Of a stretch of DNA of 7,589 nucleotides, positions 5,387 through 7,589 are shown piece by piece. Source of the stretch: Gemmatimonadaceae bacterium (GTDB taxonomy: Bacteria > Gemmatimonadota > Gemmatimonadetes > Gemmatimonadales > Gemmatimonadaceae); assembly GCA_013820975.1 (NCBI GenBank), contig JACDHQ010000086.1, positions 1-7,589 on the forward strand, written 5' to 3'. The notes beneath the pieces were generated by a model. The model was not told the DNA's origin. It ran no database searches and saw only the letters and a list, made by a program, of their open reading frames with translations. The translations under genes and the position numbers were made by a program. The first letter of the stretch is position 1. Every line of letters starts with the position of its first letter.

Positions 5387-5811
5387 CGCGCGAGCGGATG
5401 TCCAGCACCCTGGTGCAGCTCGAGCAGAAGCTCAACCTCACCCAGGTGGTGAAGGACCACCCGTTGCCCGCGCTGGCGCTCGCGGTCGGGGCAGGCATCA
5501 TGCTCAGCGGCTCGCGTGCTGACGTGAAGGCCGCGTCCGCGACGCTCGCGGCGACCCAGGGGACGAGCAGTAAGCTCGGTCCCGTGCTCGACGACCTCGT
5601 CGCGCAGCTCATGACCGGCGTCACGCAGGCGTTCCAGTCGCGCGTGGACAGCTGGGTCGGCGAGATCAAGGGTGCGATCGGGGTTCCCGCCGACGGCGCG
5701 CAGCCGGGGCAGGCGCAATACCGCGCCGCGGCGCCACACGACCGCCAGGTGCTCGACGGCACGATCAACAACACGATGGACCCCACGGGGTCCGTCAATC
5801 GGGCCGACTGA
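5344..5811 (+). CDS. DUF3618 domain protein
   Basis: The 155-residue product starts with an N-terminal helix (ADVRRDIEMTRERMSSTLVQ, residues 6-25, then LEQKL) that fits DUF3618, whose members typically begin with an acidic/basic helix of this kind. A hydrophobic segment follows at about 40-56 (PLPALALAVGAGIMLSG). After it comes a helical Ala-rich region and a polar, probably disordered tail from about 114. ATG 5344 has GGAGG at 5332-5336, seven bases upstream; the frame stays open back to 5188, but that part overlaps the YqjE-like gene. It is the last gene of the operon and is followed by a hairpin. DUF3618 proteins are often encoded beside PF07332 proteins (from memory). Function is unknown; a membrane-associated partner of the other two proteins is inferred. 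Confidence 0.85.
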   Translation: MAETTADVRRDIEMTRERMSSTLVQLEQKLNLTQVVKDHPLPALALAVGAGIMLSGSRADVKAASATLAATQGTSSKLGPVLDDLVAQLMTGVTQAFQSRVDSWVGEIKGAIGVPADGAQPGQAQYRAAAPHDRQVLDGTINNTMDPTGSVNRAD

Positions 5812-5844
5812 CACGGCTTGGGAGTTGGGCTCAGGACGATACCC

Positions 5845-5878
5845 ATGCGCCACCGAGAACGGATTCTCGGTGGCGCAT
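5845..5878. terminator. Perfect 15-bp hairpin closing the 4320-5811 operon
   Basis: Arms 5845-5859 and 5864-5878 pair perfectly around the loop CGGA. It begins 33 bases after the DUF3618 stop, where a terminator is expected. There is no T-run on either strand (plus continues TGGCTTCAT), so it may be a high-GC intrinsic terminator without a U-tract, or an mRNA 3'-end stabiliser. Confidence 0.7.
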
Positions 5879-6076
5879 TGGCTTCATCCCACATCCGATT
5901 GCAGAGCTTCCCGGCGGCGAATTGAAACGCTTACGCACCCGATCAATCGAGTGCTCGCTGCCGAACCGGCACTGTCCCCCACCCGATAGTTCAGCTCTCG
6001 ATCGCGCGTCGATCTCCCCCTTCCACCGACAGCCGGGTCATCGGTGGCGCGAAAGTACCCTCCCGCCACCAGCCTC
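5879..6076. other. Gap between convergent genes, with a second weaker hairpin at 6023-6047
   Basis: I see no credible gene here. CCACCGA at 6023-6029 pairs with TCGGTGG at 6041-6047 around an 11-base loop, 30 bases past the permease stop in the minus direction, so it may end that transcript. It lacks a T-run. The word TCGGTGGCGC occurs both here (6041-6050) and in the 5845-5878 hairpin (5867-5876). Confidence 0.4.
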
Positions 6077-7450
6077 TCAAGCAGTTCTGATCCACCGCGC
6101 AAGCTCCCGCAGGCTCGGCCGCTTGCCGTACATCAGCATCCCCACCCGGTAGATCCGCGCGGCCAGCCATACGACCACCACGCACGACACGATGCCGATC
6201 ACCAGCGAGGCGACGATCTCGATCATCGGCGGCTGGATGATCGTCATGCGCATCGGCATGATGATCGGCGACGAGAACGGAAGCAAGCCGAGCACTCGGG
6301 CGATCGTGCCCTCGGGCTGCATCATCACCTGGCTCACGAACAGGAACGTCCCGATCAGCAGGAACATCACCGGCACGGCCGCCTGCTGCGCCTCCTGCTC
6401 GCTGCTCACCATCGCGCCGATCGCCGCATAGATCGCGGCGTAGAACACGAAGCCGATGAGGAAGTAGGCCAGCAGCAGCGCGAGCGTTCCCCAGCCGACC
6501 CCGGTGAGCGCGAGCAGGAATCCGCTGGCGCCCCCGCCGGCGAGTGCGGCCGCCTCGGGGCCGCCCGCTCGCATCACGAACGGCAGCAGCTTCTGGATGA
6601 GGTACGCCGAGAGCACGATCCACACGATCTGCTGCGTGAGCCCGACCGCCCCGACACCTAGAACCTTGCCGGCGAGCAGGGTGCTCGGCTTCACGCTCGA
6701 GATCACCACTTCGGCGACGCGCGTCGTCTTCTCGTCGAGCACGCTGCGCAGCACGTTCTGGCCGTGCAGGATGATCGCGAGGTAGAGCACGAAGGCGATC
6801 CCGAGCCCGAGGATGGCACCGGCCGCCGCTGATCCTCCCTTGCCCTTGTCGGTGATCCGCTCGGCGGGCATCTGCACCCGCGTGCGGGTGATCGCGTTCA
6901 CCATCGCCGGGTCCGCGCCCGCGCGCTGCAGCTGTGCCACCATCACGGCCTGCCGCACGGCGGCGCGCACGCGGTCCATGTCGGGCGCCGTCGTGGCATT
7001 CCTTCCTGCATAGCGGGCGAACGCGCCCGCCACCGTGTTGGTGTCGAGCACGAGGTAGCCGACGTGTCGCTTGTCGATCACCGCCTGCGTTGCGGCTGCC
7101 TCGGCAGCAGCGAGGTTTGCGCCGGGGACGACCTGCACCTGCGGCAGCAGCGAATCCTGCCGTGCGCCACCTGCCACTCCCGATGCGGTATCGGCCGTCG
7201 AGGCGCCGAGCTGCGCCGGGTCGGCGAGGAGCGTCGTGCGTACCCGCTCGCCGAGACCGGTGCCGCTGGCGTCGAGAATCAGGATGTCCAGTGCCCGGTC
7301 GCTCGACTCGCCCCGCGAGTTCATGTACGCGGGCAGGAGGAAGGTGGCGACGACGAGTGCGGGCACGATCAGTGTCCCGACGAGGAACCACTTGGAGCGG
7401 ACCCGCTCGAGGTACTCGCGCTTGATGACTGCCCAGAGTTTCCTATCCAT
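6077..7450 (-). CDS. ABC-2 type transporter permease (NatB-like)
   Basis: The 457-residue product has the ABC2_membrane_3 layout. A basic cytoplasmic start (VIKREYLERVRSKW) leads into membrane helix 1 (about 21-42), and a large extracytoplasmic domain (about 43-205) follows. A cluster of about five further helices then runs to residue 435. Just after helix 2 comes SVLDEKTTRVAEVVISSVKP, the coupling segment common in this family, followed by LLAGKVLGVGAVGLTQ. The basic C-terminus (GKRPSLRELARWIRTA) is cytoplasmic. With its ATPase it would form an exporter; the substrate cannot be told from sequence. Relatives include the sodium exporter NatAB and drug or lipid exporters. ATG 7450 overlaps the ATPase stop by 8 bases, a normal coupled arrangement. 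Confidence 0.93.
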   Translation of the reverse strand: MDRKLWAVIKREYLERVRSKWFLVGTLIVPALVVATFLLPAYMNSRGESSDRALDILILDASGTGLGERVRTTLLADPAQLGASTADTASGVAGGARQDSLLPQVQVVPGANLAAAEAAATQAVIDKRHVGYLVLDTNTVAGAFARYAGRNATTAPDMDRVRAAVRQAVMVAQLQRAGADPAMVNAITRTRVQMPAERITDKGKGGSAAAGAILGLGIAFVLYLAIILHGQNVLRSVLDEKTTRVAEVVISSVKPSTLLAGKVLGVGAVGLTQQIVWIVLSAYLIQKLLPFVMRAGGPEAAALAGGGASGFLLALTGVGWGTLALLLAYFLIGFVFYAAIYAAIGAMVSSEQEAQQAAVPVMFLLIGTFLFVSQVMMQPEGTIARVLGLLPFSSPIIMPMRMTIIQPPMIEIVASLVIGIVSCVVVVWLAARIYRVGMLMYGKRPSLRELARWIRTA

Positions 7451-7589
7451 GGCCGCTCATCCCCCGCTCGATGCCGTCGACGTCCGCGCCTGCCGCGCCG
7501 ACGCGCTGCAGGAAGATCTGGTGAAGCGAGGGGTGCACGAGCTCGAAGCGCTCGATCGACGCTCCGGTGTCCACGAGGCGCCGCAGCAG
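7443..7589 (-). CDS. ABC transporter ATP-binding protein, C-terminal fragment
   Basis: Reading the minus strand from base 7589 gives 48 residues and a TAG stop (7445-7443). The visible part contains SIERFELVHPSLHQIFLQRV, which resembles the DUF4162-type C-terminal domain of NatA-like exporter ATPases, where a Ser-Leu-x-x-Ile-Phe motif precedes the end. The nucleotide-binding domain, with Walker A and B, lies outside the window. Its stop falls inside the first codons of the permease gene, so the two are one operon and the pair forms one transporter. Confidence 0.88.
   Translation of the reverse strand: MLRRLVDTGASIERFELVHPSLHQIFLQRVGAAGADVDGIERGMSGHG

Noticed and set aside
5926..5960. Sigma70-type promoter starting with TTGAAA
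   Set aside because: No acceptable -10 box lies at the right distance and no plus-strand gene follows.
5950..5978. Small hairpin (TGCCG / CGGCA) in the convergent gap
   Set aside because: The stem is five pairs with a bulge when extended, which is expected by chance in GC-rich DNA.
5991..7391. 466-residue minus-strand ORF overlapping the ABC permease
   Set aside because: It is another frame of the permease gene with an Arg/Gly/Ala-rich, domain-free product; the permease frame has clear membrane helices and family motifs.

Overview
The window comes from a high-GC bacterial chromosome with dense genes on both strands. My best guess is a Gemmatimonadota or similar soil lineage. This rests on the high GC, a bacilliredoxin outside an obvious Firmicutes context, a DUF3108 lipoprotein, and heptad-built intergenic repeats. 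It is an inference, because there is no rRNA or other marker gene to confirm it.

Layout from left to right. (1) 1-1803 (+) is the 3' part of a soluble hybrid histidine kinase (GAF-PAS-HisKA-HATPase-receiver). Five bases later comes a 157-residue unrecognised membrane protein (1809-2282), probably in the same transcript. (2) 2283-2620 has no gene and is dominated by a tandem array built strictly of 7-bp units. The array ends two bases before the start codon of a bacilliredoxin (BrxA/BrxB, YphP/YqiW) gene at 2621-3052. That gene's 3' end is followed by a 22-bp tandem duplication and then by a second heptad array of different sequence. (3) 3162-4220 (-) encodes a lipoprotein with a long disordered linker and a C-terminal DUF3108 domain. 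(4) A divergent three-gene operon at 4320-5811 (+) encodes a Gly/Ser-rich protein with LEA-like 11-residue repeats and a YqjD/DUF883-like membrane tail, a YqjE-like 'holin superfamily III' membrane protein, and a DUF3618 protein. It closes with a perfect 15-bp hairpin. (5) 6077-7450 (-) is a NatB-type ABC-2 permease, preceded by the C-terminal end of its ATPase (7443-7589, -), which overlaps it by 8 nt.

How the genes fit together. Each block looks like a separate small transcription unit. The theme is envelope and stress physiology: signalling, thiol redox, an envelope lipoprotein, a YqjDE-like membrane stress module and an exporter. I see no phage, transposon, CRISPR or defence system and no RNA gene. 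The most unusual content is non-coding: two 7-bp-periodic arrays that bracket the bacilliredoxin gene. The first has four G-quadruplex-type motifs on the minus strand and takes the place of a normal leader with a ribosome binding site. The most interesting protein-level item is the three-gene YqjDE/DUF3618 module.
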